Shown here: positions 45,423 to 57,700 of the stretch, in pieces
Position numbering within the stretch: the first letter of the stretch is position 1
How the letters are laid out: each line of letters opens with the position of its first letter
NCBI GenBank assembly: GCA_963281255.1
Contig: OY725497.1
Coordinates: 2,914,001-2,978,000 of the forward strand
Source: Aphrocallistes beatrix
Taxonomy: Eukaryota > Porifera > Hexactinellida > Sceptrulophora > Aphrocallistidae
Length of the DNA stretch: 64,000 bases
Direction: 5' to 3'
Notes under the pieces: generated by a model
Seen by the model: only the letters and a program-made list of their open reading frames with translations
Databases searched by the model: none
What the model was told of the DNA's origin: nothing
Made by a program: the position numbers and the translations under genes

Positions 45423-48400
45423 CCTCTAGATCTAGTATTGACTGAATCGACTTTAAAAGACCTGAACCTAGCCCTGATTATCTGATTCACGTTCAAAAAT
45501 GTGTATAGGATAGGCGCAACTAGGGTGTTTTAGGATATGTATCCACTCAGAATTGATCGGTCTATAATTCAAAAGTATCTGCCACCCATTCTGCTAGGCA
45601 ATATGACCACCCACCGATCAGAACTAACCTGCGCATATGCATGTAGGAGCTGTGCATAAGGTTAGGTGTAGGACGAATTTAACTAAGGATCGAGCTCCTC
45701 CCAGTTAAATTTGAATGGCGGATGTTTCGTCGCTGGATTCTCGTTGAATTTGAATGAAATTATTGATCACAGTTAATAAAATCGTACATTTTATATCACG
45801 TATTGCTCTTGTAAAAAAGATACTATCCAAAATCCTCACTTTCACTCTCCCATTCATTCTAACAAATAATTAATGACAATCACCCACCCCCTCACGAAAT
45901 AAAAATACCACTTTCGCGTGCCATTTGATATTATTTCAAACCGAAAATGCCCACTTTCTCTTTGCTCTTATACATAATACTTTCTAAAATGCTCACTCTC
46001 CTATTAATTAATTCTATTAAGCTTTAGAATGAATCAGGTTTTCCAACAGTTTGTAATCAATAATTCCATTCGAAGAGATATCAGCGACGAAACATCCGTC
46101 AACGTTTTTTTCAGTATCATTTAAACCCTAATTAAATCTGCATTAAGTAGTTAGAGTCTTTTTATTTCTTAATTATCATCAGCTTTTGAGTAGATGATTG
46201 TATAAAGTATCCATCTCCTAAATTTAGGGATCACTGCTATCGTGTGATAATGAGTGTTCTCGTATAATTAGGAAGTTATGAGATAGTTATTAAGTGGTGG
46301 GTGGACTTAAGTAGTGTAGACTCTTGCCTCGAATATTTTTGCTCCTAATCTCCCACCAATCGCTTCTCAACTCCTTTGTTCTGGGCAGACACTCCATATC
46401 TGTTTCAACGTAACCTAATTCACTTCTCTAATGTCCGGGAATATCAGCGATAAGCATCTTAGAATTATGCTGTTTGCGTTAAGCTTGATGATAAATTCAT
46501 GCTGAGTATTCTTCATTGAATAATTTCTCAAACAATTTCTCTGGATTTTTTCATCCTTGAAAAAGGTATGCTCACTACAAATGGAAACATGGTTATCATA
46601 TGTCCCTGAATGGGAGTAAATATGAATATTTGTTCCAATCATCTCTCTGATAAAAATATTATGCATTTATACAGGATAAACTTTTCAAAAATGTACTCAT
46701 GCGAGCGATTTTTTTAATGGAATGAGGAAATAGTTTGCTATAAACCATGATTCTAACAGGTAACACTAAATGTTCGCGCTCTAGAGTGAGGTTAGGTGGG
46801 GAGATTATTCGAGGCTACTTCCGACTATATACGGTATTCCAGTGTATGATTTGATAATTATTATTTCGCATCACTACAACTATTATTAATATTTTACTAG
46901 TTAGCAATTAGTATCCTTTTTTCACGAAATGATTTAGCCTAACAATTGTTATTTGATGATTATAAGCAGATAAATTGACAATGACTAAATTAGCTTTGGG
47001 TTGAGTTTCAATTACAGCTATTCTTTGGTCTTAGTACAGTTCGAATAACCGGAAATTATACCATTGTACTTTTAAACTCTGCTTCACTCATCTTCTCGTT
47101 AATTAGTTAGATTTTCGTTTAATGCACTCTAATACAGTGATTTTTGCCTGATCTGTTAATTTCTTACTGCAATCCGTAGCCTGAGTATTCCAACTTTTAA
47201 AATATGCAATTAACGGAACACTCTTACTTTCTTTAATCTATTGAATCTGAACATAATTCACAACATTTCGAATAATCCTCATTAATAATGATATTTCCGT
47301 GTAACTTTCATATTTTAATAATTAGCGACTAGTTCACAAAGTACCACTCTTTTATCGCCGTCCTATCTCCTGGTGTATTGGATTATGAATAGAAATTAGT
47401 TTCTCTTTTTAGATAAAGTTGTGCTGATTATACACTTTATCGGAGAACTCTGGAAGTGTCATTGTGTGCTCGCGAACGGATCAGAGGACAGTCATCATAC
47501 TGCCACAGCAGTTAGGAGAATTGAAACATTTCTCCTAATAGCTGTGCACCAAAATCGTGCTTTTTGTGGTAAAAACACAAAATTGCCACACATGTATATT
47601 AATGTATTATGAACATTTTTGGATTTGGGCCACCTGAACTGGTGCCTATGTCAGCCATGACAGCTCTCCCAAATCTGCAAGAGTCCCTTGGTATTCTTGT
47701 GACACTTACTTTTGCTACGTTCAGGGATTTTAAGACGAATTAGATATGTTACTTGCCCCTGGAATGTGTCGCGTCATTTCCGGTTTAAGCCATTTTGGGC
47801 GGCGGGGAAGCCATAAAAATTCGGGGTATTTACTATCAATAGAAAAACCCCCAAGCCATCCGGGGTAATTAATATACGTGTGTACCAATGTTGCTGCATC
47901 TATGAAAAAATACACAATATTCGATATTTTCTCGCTGTGCTACACCGCTATTAGGAAATTTTATTTTTGAAACAATTTAACTATAAGAATGTCCAAAAAA
48001 AGCATTTCCACACAATTTTTGCTTAACTTCACATTGGAATTAGAATTAACAAAGTCAATTCAAAGTGTGTATGCGTATATACGTATGTATTTAATCACTA
48101 CTACATTACTGTCCTCAAAAGTTTAGAAAAGTCTGACGAAAATCCTTTAGTTTGATTTGAGAATTCCAATACGATATGCACATCTTATAGACAATGAGAC
48201 AAACTTCCTGCACTTTTAATACAATCCTGACCCAGAAGGGTCTCAAGACGCTCTCCTTACTTCAATCTTCTGAATTTAATTTAATGAATGCAATTAATCA
48301 GAATTAATTACAGAGCGAAGGCTTAGTAAGTTTCAAGATCTGACTCCACAATGTCCTTACCAACTTTTAATGATGGATACACTCTAGCTCTTGTTGACGT

Positions 48401-49013
48401 CAGTCCGATGTTAGCATATCGTTTAGTAAGACTCCTGAGATACGATCTTCACAGCATTGCGCATTCTAACCATATATAATTGATTATTAATCTAATTTAT
48501 CCGCAGATAACTGTTATCATTAAATTTCTCAGAATTCTCATGACTATTATGTATTAATTGCATACATAAATTCCAATTGGATTGCGATGGGATAATTGAT
48601 GAATACTTGTAGTTGATCCTTTAGAGATGAGCAAGAGACGGAAAAAATTATAGTTCAACTGACATATTTATGATATTGTAATATTGGACACTAGTCCTAT
48701 CATATTGAATAACTCAAAATCATGGTTTCTTGGCAATTTTTATCCTTTAGTTGCTGTAAAAACTATTTAATTCTTTTGATACGAGTAGACAGATTCTAAA
48801 GATGACCTCAAGTTCCTCTCTATAGTTTTGGAAAGAAAGATTTGGTTAATCCAATTCACTCTTGTTAATAGCTGAGACTTCACTGAAAAGGAGGGTTCTA
48901 TTTCTTTTTCTACGGTAGGACCGCACACATCCTCTAGAATGCTCTTATTGTTGCAACATTTTTCTCAGCTTATAGAACAATACCATCAAATTACAAATGG
49001 ACTAGAAGAGAAC

Positions 49014-49214
49014 TACAGAGGAAGCCGCTTAATTAGGACAGCTCAGGAATCAACACTTTGTCCCAATTGAACGGTTTCCCCTTCGCATTATAAGAACATT
49101 GGTTTCCCATATATGCATTTTTAGTCAGATTTAATTGGATGTGATATAATGAGGATTTTATTTTTCCTATCGTTCCTTATAGATTGTCCCGATTAAAAAA
49201 GCGGCTTCCACTTG
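49014..49214. mobile_element. pogo-like MITE related to the TRAPPC12 intron copy
   Basis: Left TACAGAGGAAGCCGCTTAAT and right AAAAGCGGCTTCCACTTG are inverted repeats; inner TTAGGACA / TGTCCCGATTAA match the element at 11978. A shorter relic with CTTAATCGGGACA and TGTCCCGATTAACCAG is at about 55655-55690. Confidence 0.65.
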
Positions 49215-49710
49215 AGTTACTCATTTGTTTAAGGTTTAAGGTTTAAGGATTGAGCGCGTTGTTTATTAAAATTATTGTCACCATATATTTTGATATCCGG
49301 TTGTGTTACGGGAAAATAGCATTTTCTTATTCAGAAATGCACGTAAGTTACTCGATTGTTATATCCAATTTTATCAATTTTATTGCTGTCCTTTCCCACG
49401 CTTTGTTTGAACACAACCATTCTAACCAATTATTGCCTAATGAAATAAGGAATCACATGTGCTCATAATTCAGATTGCTGGGGTATTTTGGCTCTATAGT
49501 CATGACATAGTCTAAGCTAGTCAGATGTTTTCTTTCTTTCATCATTTTGCACATTCCTTTGAATATTTCAATATAAAATCCCAAACAGAATGCCCTTTGT
49601 CTACTTTTTCACATTTCAATGCTATTGGGTTAGATCCCAAGAAATAACGTATCCTGTATTTGAATGGATTTGAGAATGGTGCAAAAATACGCATGTGCTA
49701 CCTGCGATTG

Positions 49711-49853
49711 CAGTAGAACTCGGTTAGTACGTACTCATTTCTCTGAGCCAAAATCCATCTATAATATAGATTTCTATGTTGTAGGAATTCGGCTACATAT
49801 TTACGGACTAATAATTCCTTCCCGAAGGGGTATATCTTATCCGAGTTCTACTG
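49711..49853. mobile_element. pogo/Tigger-like MITE, CAGTAGAACTCGG ends
   Basis: CAGTAGAACTCGGTTAGTACG on the left and TTATCCGAGTTCTACTG on the right, followed by TA. A related copy runs from about 55986 (CAGTAAAACTCGGATAAGA) to about 56142 (AACCGAGTTGGATCCCACTG). Confidence 0.75.
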
Positions 49854-51136
49854 TATATACTATTATCGTTCAGATGTTTAATTATTGTAGGCCTCCATTC
49901 CTATAGAAATATTCTTATTACAAAGACAATGTTCCCTATTTTCATACCTTTGCACGAATTTATATTATATACTACTTGACTACTTGGATCATCATGGAGT
50001 GTGAATCTAGTAGTGAAATGCCCTATATTAGCTGTTGAGATGTTGCTTCTGTTCCTTCCTGGATCAACTCCCTGAAAGCATTCTAAAATGTAATCACTGC
50101 TAATTTGATCTTAAACCGATTGAATTCTATACTTTGACGATGAGATTATAAATCTGTTTTCTAGTATGAATTAATTAGGAGAGCTATTCCACAATGCTTA
50201 AAAATATTAGATTAGAATCCTCCTGGCACAAAATGTTTTTGGGTAGTACGGTGGGTTTGATAATCGATTGTACGTATATTCCATTAACAGAGATTGGCTT
50301 ACATTGCTTTAAATTATAATAATGTACTTTCTTCCACCCCCAACTATGCATTATTCAGGATTTTATTTTCTATCAAGTCTGAGATGAGTGGACTGCACAG
50401 TTTGGAGAAGCGTAACCCATTCTCAATGATAGAAATTTGGATAAAATGTAACTTGGGTTAATATGTACATTTCAAATCGGACGGAGATCCAACCAACCCT
50501 GTTTGAAAACCAAGTGAACAGTATACCTAATGGGATGAAGTTAGATAAGTAATACAAAATAGTGGAGTATATTGGTAAATGAGTATTGACAATACACACT
50601 AATTACTTGTATGTTATTTGTAATATACCATAATACAATTGTATTCGGCCAAGATTTTTTACATTCTGTACATTAATAGCCATCCCCACGTCAGACTACA
50701 AGCTCTTGATAATTCTTCCACTCTACTGCCTACATGAATATTCTAAAGAGAATTTCTGTCCAGTAAGCAATTCCTTTCAAACTCTTAATTTAAATTTTAC
50801 CATCCTATCCCAAAATAGTTTTGTTATCATTGCGAAAGAATCCCAAATCAAATTATGTTATTCTTATCAATAACATGTTGAGAATCTGATATCGTCAGTA
50901 TCTACGCTTTATCCTTTTGAAGCAGAGAGATATATGTTTTGTGGTCCTTCTACTTTGTACAAATAAATTCATGCTGAGACAGTCATCTTGATACGAAATT
51001 TCTTCCCGTCCACGGCTTATTATTAAGTCAACAGTTCCTAGCTGACTAAATTTGTTAATATGCACTTGTTATTTATTCGCTGATTTAATGATTTCCGGTT
51101 CTTATTTGATAAACAGTCAGGATTGTTTGCTCTCAA

Positions 51137-51502
51137 CAGGGCTGGGGTTGGTTAACCGATTTTATGGTTCGGTTATTTTGGTTTCCTCCAGGGCGGTTAA
51201 CCGGTTAACCGATACTAATAGTAATTGGTTGAAGTATGGATTTTAGACTAAGCTTTAATCTGACATTGATAAAATTGATAATTTTCAGTGGTCTCGAAAA
51301 TACTTTGTGGTTAGAAAATAGGAATTCTATTGCATTAAAAAATTTTTAGAAGTAATATTCTTGAATCTCCTTCGAAAAACAAAGAAATTAGTGTGAATAT
51401 TTAGAAAATAAAGCAGATCGGCTAACCGATCTAAAATTTCCTTAACCGTTAACCGAGATTGACGGCGGTTAGCCGGTTAACCGGTTAACCGAATCCAGCC
51501 TT
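51137..51502. mobile_element. hAT-type MITE with 8-base target duplication
   Basis: Ends CAGGGCTGGGGTTGGTTAACC and GGTTAACCGAATCCAGCCTT. The flanks GCTCTCAA (51129-51136) and GCTCTCAA (51503-51510) are identical, the 8-base duplication typical of hAT. GGTTAACC units are repeated several times in both ends. Confidence 0.8.
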
Positions 51503-51913
51503 GCTCTCAACTCGTTAATTAAGCATTCCGTTACCCAGACCTACAGGATATTGATGAATCACGAAAAACCAAGATGTTTATTCATATCCATGACAAACTG
51601 AGTGAAACTATTCTAGAAACATCAAAACACACATTTTTAGATACAAATTCCAATTTGAATTATCCCGTATTAACTGCTGAAATTTCGTTTGTACCTTAAA
51701 GCATGATTTCGTGTAGAGTGAAATTGTATCGTACACCTCGGATAAAACATACTCGAGGGAAATTTGAAAAAGTAAATATCAACCGAAGTACGTCTCATCC
51801 GAGTGTATGTACGTACTATGTCATTTGCAAGTACGCACTTTTCTAATATAAAACAAAAGCATTTAACAAATTTCGCATGTTTTAGCATATACTTAGATAT
51901 CAATACAATCTAA

Positions 51914-54900
51914 ATGAACGATAGTAAGAAAATGATTAGTGTGAGACCTATGATCCTTATTATCATTATTGTTACTTCGCTTTCTTACTTTCTGGGAACC
52001 AGGTAAGTTTATAGTTGATTAATTAAAAGAAAACATATTTTGTCTATTTTTGTTTACAATAGATACATAAAGTAAACAAATCTCAAAAATATGCTAGATG
52101 CTAGCTTTCAAAGGCTGATCTAAAAACTATAAATGCCATCACTAATTTGATTGTAAAGTTGACAATATTTACCTTCAAGTTTTGCATAATGAGTAATATT
52201 TTAATTATCAAATTTCGAAAATATGCCCCCAGGGGCAAGTTATCTCTACTGACACGAAGTGCTCTCTAGCCGCGCAGCGCAAGCAGCCAAGCGCGCTTTT
52301 AAGATATTAAAACGCTAGTTTTAAAAAATTCCAATTGATTGAAGTACTGGCAAGTCGTAGAAATATAAAATTGGCAATCTGCAATCTGGGATCAAGATTG
52401 ACTCATATTCAAATACCCTATATTTTTTAATATTTTGGAGTATAATTAGTATATCTATAGCTTATTAAAACTCGATTTTTGTGTTATATACACATATATT
52501 TCAGGGCTTTTTACAATTCACCAACTCTAATGAGTCGAGACATCGAGTCATCTGACTCATCCCAAATTATAATGACTCGGTGACTCGCGAGTTATATACT
52601 CTTGTATTATTACGAACTAAATCGGCATGTGCCTCTTAAAATGACCCTAGTTGTACCTATTGTCATGAATTGATGACACGCAAGTCCTATTTCGGTGACT
52701 TACAAGTGATGAACCTGTTTGCAACTGATTTATTCGATCTGCGTCTGCAAGCCAAGGTAATTTACAACTAATAAGTAACTTTAGTTAGGTTGTTATGTTA
52801 TTAACCAGATGTCTATACATGGATCCTTATCGGACAAAACATTTGTAGGTATCAGCATACCATACTTTTGAAGGGGAGAAAATTTGATTACAGCTCCTGC
52901 ATAAATGTAACCAATAGTATGTAGCAGCAAAGTCATTTTTACTTTTGGCGATATAAGTACATGCATGTATATTAATGTGATAAGGAGCTTAGAATCCATT
53001 CTCAAGGTTATGATTTTTACATAGTAATTGCCACTCAAAAATGCATGATAGAGTAATGATCACATAATCAATTAAACCATATAGGCATTGAAACTGTGTC
53101 TCATATGGAGGGGATAATTGGTTCAATCAAGCTAGCGAACTTTCTGCCGAGGTTCTAACCAACATCAAATACTATATCCACAAGAATAAATTGATAGCCA
53201 AATATCGATAAAATGTGTCTCAAGACAAGAGCAAGCACTATTTTGGTGTAGTTGACACATTTGTGAGAAACAGTTGCAAATGGGTTATAAGAAGTGGCCC
53301 ATGTAACCCATCATTTGACCCATGTGTCATGGCACATTCTTTATTAACTTACCACTCGGGCTCATATGATATTTCAAGGAGAAAGTAATTTAATGAGAAC
53401 ATGTAAAGATTTATATATTTATTGAATAGTTTGTTTTTATAACCTTCTAACCACAACCGAGTCCGACTCGACAAACTCTGGAAGCGTTGTATTGGGTTCT
53501 ACGAATATAGTAACCATTGTAGTTGGGTCATGGCCCATGACCAATTGACCCATTTGCAGCTCTGATAGGAGAACGTGGATATGTCGCGATGTCCTCAAAG
53601 AATCACACGGCTGATTGTCAGAACACCTACACTTGAATCCGGATCAGAGAAGGTAAAAAATAGGTTCACAGATCCACAAACAGGAGTGGAATTAGCTGAG
53701 ACTGCACGCACTTTTGATAATTCGAATAGATGAATATTATACAGTATATATATATGTCCATATACTTAATGTCTAATTCGCTTTTCTGGCGCCCCTAATC
53801 ACCACTTAATTTGCTTAGTCTGCAAAAATTAACTTTTTGAGCGAAATATTTACAATGCATTTAGGGAAAGATTAAGACTTGGGATTTTGTCTATTTATAG
53901 AACCCCCGAATTACTATGATTTCTCCATCACAAACCGGATATGAGTAGCAACATCTGAAGCATCCTAGGATGTATATTTTGAGTTATTAATAATGATTAA
54001 TAATCTTATATATTATTAATCAGAATCTACACCTTCGAAACCCTTAGAACCTAGATTAGAAAATGCAATTCTTGTATAAAATTAGGATATTGTTTATTTA
54101 AACGTTTGCATACAAGTTTGCAACTTGTAGGAGAAAGGGGAAACAGCAAAATAAATATCTTTGAACCAGGGGCGGCGCTTGTGACTCATGACAGGTTGAG
54201 CATCATTAGTAGTACATTTCTCCAATACTAATTCATAAACTCTTCTGTCTGTTTTATGAATTGAATGCAATTGATTAATGACAATCACGATATTTCAATG
54301 AACATATAGTTCATTAATTTGTCAGGAAATAACAGCTCAAAATATTTGACTACTGTATTTGTTTTGAGGTTAGATTAGATAACATTTTGAGCTTAGGTAT
54401 GTGACTTCATATTTTGAAAGGATTTGAGGTATTATCTAATCGGTCTACTCAGACTTTCATCTACTACATTTCATGATTTTGTGTATACCCTGATGCGGAG
54501 CATAATATATGCACAGTGATCCAAAAAATTGAGCGATTCACGCGGATGAGCGCTTTTGGGCGCGAGTGTGAAACATTAGCAAAACCATGGATCAGTTAAA
54601 TTCGCAATAAATGATATGTAACAATGACGTCATCCATGATGGGCTAATATTTTGATTTCACATAGTATACTAGGAGTAAATAGAGAATATTATTGTGTAT
54701 GTATAGAGTTTAAATTATGGTAATGGGGATTAATAATGTCGCTCAACGCATGTTTAATTAATTATGACATTCTGTGAATTCTATTTATTTTTGTTGTTAG
54801 ATTCCCAAACTGGAATGGTTCGCGAACAATCAAAATACGTTCGGCGATATTCATTGATCACAGGAAGGGTCCCAGCTATGAGGATTTGAAGGAATCGGAG

Positions 54901-55068
54901 GCGGCTCCACAGGCGCAAGGCGGACTTCCAGGAAATGGAATACGTACAATGATGGCAATGACTTGTTCGATAATGACATCTTTCAGCAACGGAGAAAAGG
55001 GGATCGCGCCAGCTGCAGACGGGCGAGCTGCTCTAGCCTCTCTCCCGACCTGTCTAGCCTGTGTCTAA
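51914..55068 (+). CDS. Possible two-exon signal-anchor or secreted small protein
   Basis: Exon 1 (51914-52002) starts with ATG and encodes [12 protein letters not shown] followed by a hydrophobic helix (about 13-27, [15 protein letters not shown]), ending at an ideal AG|GTAAGT donor. Exon 2 (54801-55068) follows a T-rich tract and TTGTTAG acceptor in matching phase (2), giving [20 protein letters not shown] and onwards, 118 residues in all. The topology suggests a type II membrane or secreted protein with one N-glycosylation sequon (NGS). No family recognised. The second half of exon 2 is also open in another frame (reading [19 protein letters not shown]), which looks equally protein-like, so the frame or join may be wrong. 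Treat as tentative. Confidence 0.35.
52250..52502 (+). mobile_element. Decayed Helitron-like pieces in tandem
   Basis: GACACGAAGTGC...AGCCGCGCAGCGCAAG and AAGCGCGCTT (52250-52301) match the 3' end of copies 2-4. TATTAAAACGCTAG plus CAATTGATTGAAGTACTGGC (about 52307-52362) and TTATTAAAACTCGATT (about 52462) match the 5' part. This again suggests head-to-tail copies. It lies in the intron of the tentative 51.9 kb gene. Confidence 0.55.
53271..53564. mobile_element. hAT-like inverted-repeat element, TTGCAAATGGGT ends
   Basis: CAGTTGCAAATGGGTTATAAG on the left and TTGACCCATTTGCAGCTCTG on the right are imperfect inverted repeats starting CAG. Internal GGCCCATG / CATGGCCCATGACC pairs also occur. 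No convincing target duplication. Confidence 0.5.
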
Positions 55069-56608
55069 TGGAATGCCATGTCGTGTTAAGCTAATCGAAG
55101 CCGTACGAAACCTCTGAACTGAAACTCACAACTTAAAATCAGACTTGATTCGTCTGTAGCCATGAAATATCATAATTTTCAATCATGTTTGATAGATTGC
55201 GTGGATTGTTGTATAGTAATTTTTTATATACAGGAATCCCAGAATTACCGCGAACGGCAAAAGTGTCAAAACATTTTTCGCGAATAGTCGAAACCGTGAA
55301 CGCCAAAGGCTGCATGTATTTTGTTTGCAGATTATTATTTCTACTGAAATGCAGCTGAACATTTTATTTAAGGTACCGTATATATAATTTTTGGTCAGCT
55401 ATTTCCAAATGCAGAGTTCTCCCCAGGCCGTTATGGCGATACTCCTTCCTTTTTTGAGGCGTATCGGCTTGATACGCCTTCAAGGAGAGATCAAGCGTAA
55501 CGTGCAGTCTAAACCAATTAACAATTCATGCTGTATATGTTACCGTTAAAACTTCAGTTTTTATGTCAAATACCTGAAAATTTCAAGCATTATGCTTGAT
55601 GTGGAAAATGCCTGGATTTCCAGGTGATAATATTAGTTTATGAAATATAATTTCCTTAATCGGGACATTTTCTGTCCCGATTAACCAGAATTCCTTAAGA
55701 TCTGTCATAAATAAGAAAAGAGTTCCCAATTAACCGGTTTTCCAATAAAGTTGACCTTAATACACCCAATTTGGGTTATTGTGAATAGTGACAGGGTTCT
55801 CCCCACCGCGTTATGGCGTATCGGCCGATACTCCTTCGGGAAGATGAAATTATAGTACGTATCCAGGGAGGGGGCACAGGGGTCTGCACCCCTCAGGATT
55901 CAATGTACGAAATTTTACAATTATTTTGTCATTTTCTGGAGAAATATAATACTAACTTCGTTGAATCTGGGCATATTATATAGTACAGTAAAACTCGGAT
56001 AAGAACTACCCCTCCAGGAATCGTAAAAAAGTACGTACTGTCCGTCAGTACGTACTGAGTTGATATTACATTGGAATCGATATATTAAATGAATTTTGGT
56101 TCAGAGAAATGAGCACATACTAACCGAGTTGGATCCCACTGGGCTTACAGCGCCCCCCACACCCCCAGGTGGATGTTGTGCCCCCCGCATCTGAAAATTC
56201 TGGCTACATCACTGCCGATACGCCTTCAAAAATCCTGGAGGAATCCTGAAATGTTTAATTTGCTCTCGTTTTCCTGTTCTACTAATTATATGGGGGTTCA
56301 GACTGTTAAAATATTGTGCTCCTGTGTGCTAATAATTTATTTCATAATATCCACGAGTTGTACTTTGATTGGATACAAACATCGTCGTTCAAAATGTGGT
56401 ATCATTTTGCTTTCATTAGTTAAATATGGAAATCACAACAATTGAATAATTGAAAAACACAATTGCCGAGCAGTTACCTTGAATAGACTTATGTAAAATT
56501 CAAATATATTAATCCCTGATTTATGTTGCACGTATTTCAAGAATACATACGAGCATATTTTAATATTATTCAAATTGTGAAGAAAAATAAATTAGTTGGT
56601 GGAGCATA
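55069..56608. other. Intergenic before WDR45, repeat debris
   Basis: Contains hAT-like ends (AGAGTTCTCCCCAGGCCGTTATGG near 55415 and AGGGTTCTCCCCACCGCGTTATGG near 55794), a pogo-like relic near 55655 and the copy at about 55986-56142. No supported gene. Confidence 0.5.
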
Positions 56609-57700
56609 ATGACGAGTACAGCAACTAGTCTTGCTTCTAACATATTTTCTTCTAAACCCACGACCAACAACAGTATAGTGGCTCACCACGTCGGTATAAA
56701 CCAAGACCAATCATGCTTTGTGTGCTCCACTGAGACAGGATTCCACGTGTTTAATTTGGACCCATTAAGAGAGAGATGCCACGTAGATCTTAAGATAGCG
56801 AAATCAGTCTATAAAGCAGAAATGCTGCACCGTACCAACTTAGTTGCAGTGATTGGAGGTGGGACTCCGCCTTCTCAAGATAAAGTGATGATATGGGACG
56901 ATTACAAAAAAATTTTTATCCTCGAGTTCAAATGTTCTGGCCCCGTGGCTTCTGTCCGTCTCCGTAGAGATAGAATTGTGATTGTTTTGGCATCGCAACT
57001 GTTCGTATATTCATTCCCTCAGTCAGTTCCAAACCTCCTCTTCTCATCGCACACAGCACACAACCCTGAGGGTGTGTGCGCTTTGAGTAGTAGTGTAGAG
57101 AGAGGATTGCTTGCTTTCCCTTGCAAACTCCCAGGAAAGGTCCAGCTGATTGACATCACACACGTCCCCGCAGGTGTGACCGCTAGTCCCGTGAATCTTG
57201 ACGCGCACAAGCACGACATCGCCTATCTCTCTCTCAATCAGTCCGGGACTCTCCTCGCCACTGCGAGCATCCAAGGAACACTCATCCGGATTTTTAATGT
57301 GGAGAGAATCTCTGATAAACCAAAGCAGATAATGGAGCTGAGGCGAGGCTCTGACATGGCTCGTATATTCTGTATTAACTTCAGTCTGGACTCAAAATGC
57401 CTCTGCGTTTCCAGTGATAAAGGAACTGTGCACATCTTCTCAGTAGACGATCTCCGACTCAATAAGAAGTCTAAACTCGCTCCCGTTATCCAGAGAGGGT
57501 CTTACATCAACTCCCTCTGGGCTCTAGCTCACTTCACACTCCCAACCGAGTCTCCTTGCCAGTGCTGCTTCTCTGGGACGCATAGTGTGACCGCCATCTG
57601 CTTGGATGGGTCCTGTTACAGATATCGCTTTACTATAGATGGCACTTGCACTAGAGAATCCTTCGATAGGTATATCGACCCGGAAGACGAGGAATTTTAA
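56609..57700 (+). CDS. WDR45: WD repeat protein WIPI4, autophagy PI3P effector
   Basis: PROPPIN family: a seven-bladed propeller that binds PI3P and PI(3,5)P2 on phagophores and works with ATG2 in lipid supply to autophagosomes. The 363-residue product (human WDR45 361) carries the lipid-binding motif LRRG at residues 244-247 (ELRRGSD). Choice of WDR45 over WDR45B rests on NQDQSCF, EMLHRTNLVAVIGGG, VYSFPQS, AHKHDIAYLSLNQ, the SSDKGTVHIFSVDDLRLNKK stretch and the acidic C-terminal IDPEDEEF, which follow the WIPI4 pattern. Single exon. The start ATG fits the family N-terminus, although the first 25 residues are longer and Ser/Thr-rich. Confidence 0.93.
   Translation: MTSTATSLASNIFSSKPTTNNSIVAHHVGINQDQSCFVCSTETGFHVFNLDPLRERCHVDLKIAKSVYKAEMLHRTNLVAVIGGGTPPSQDKVMIWDDYKKIFILEFKCSGPVASVRLRRDRIVIVLASQLFVYSFPQSVPNLLFSSHTAHNPEGVCALSSSVERGLLAFPCKLPGKVQLIDITHVPAGVTASPVNLDAHKHDIAYLSLNQSGTLLATASIQGTLIRIFNVERISDKPKQIMELRRGSDMARIFCINFSLDSKCLCVSSDKGTVHIFSVDDLRLNKKSKLAPVIQRGSYINSLWALAHFTLPTESPCQCCFSGTHSVTAICLDGSCYRYRFTIDGTCTRESFDRYIDPEDEEF

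Larger units (their letters stand above)
44425..51136. other. Long gene-poor stretch
   Basis: 6.7 kb of AT-rich DNA. It holds the piggyBac-type MITE at 45306, a fragment like the ACTCGAATAGTAGCC family near 46800-46840, and pogo-like MITEs at 49014 and 49711. Open frames are short, and none has a domain or splice context I can support. Confidence 0.5.
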
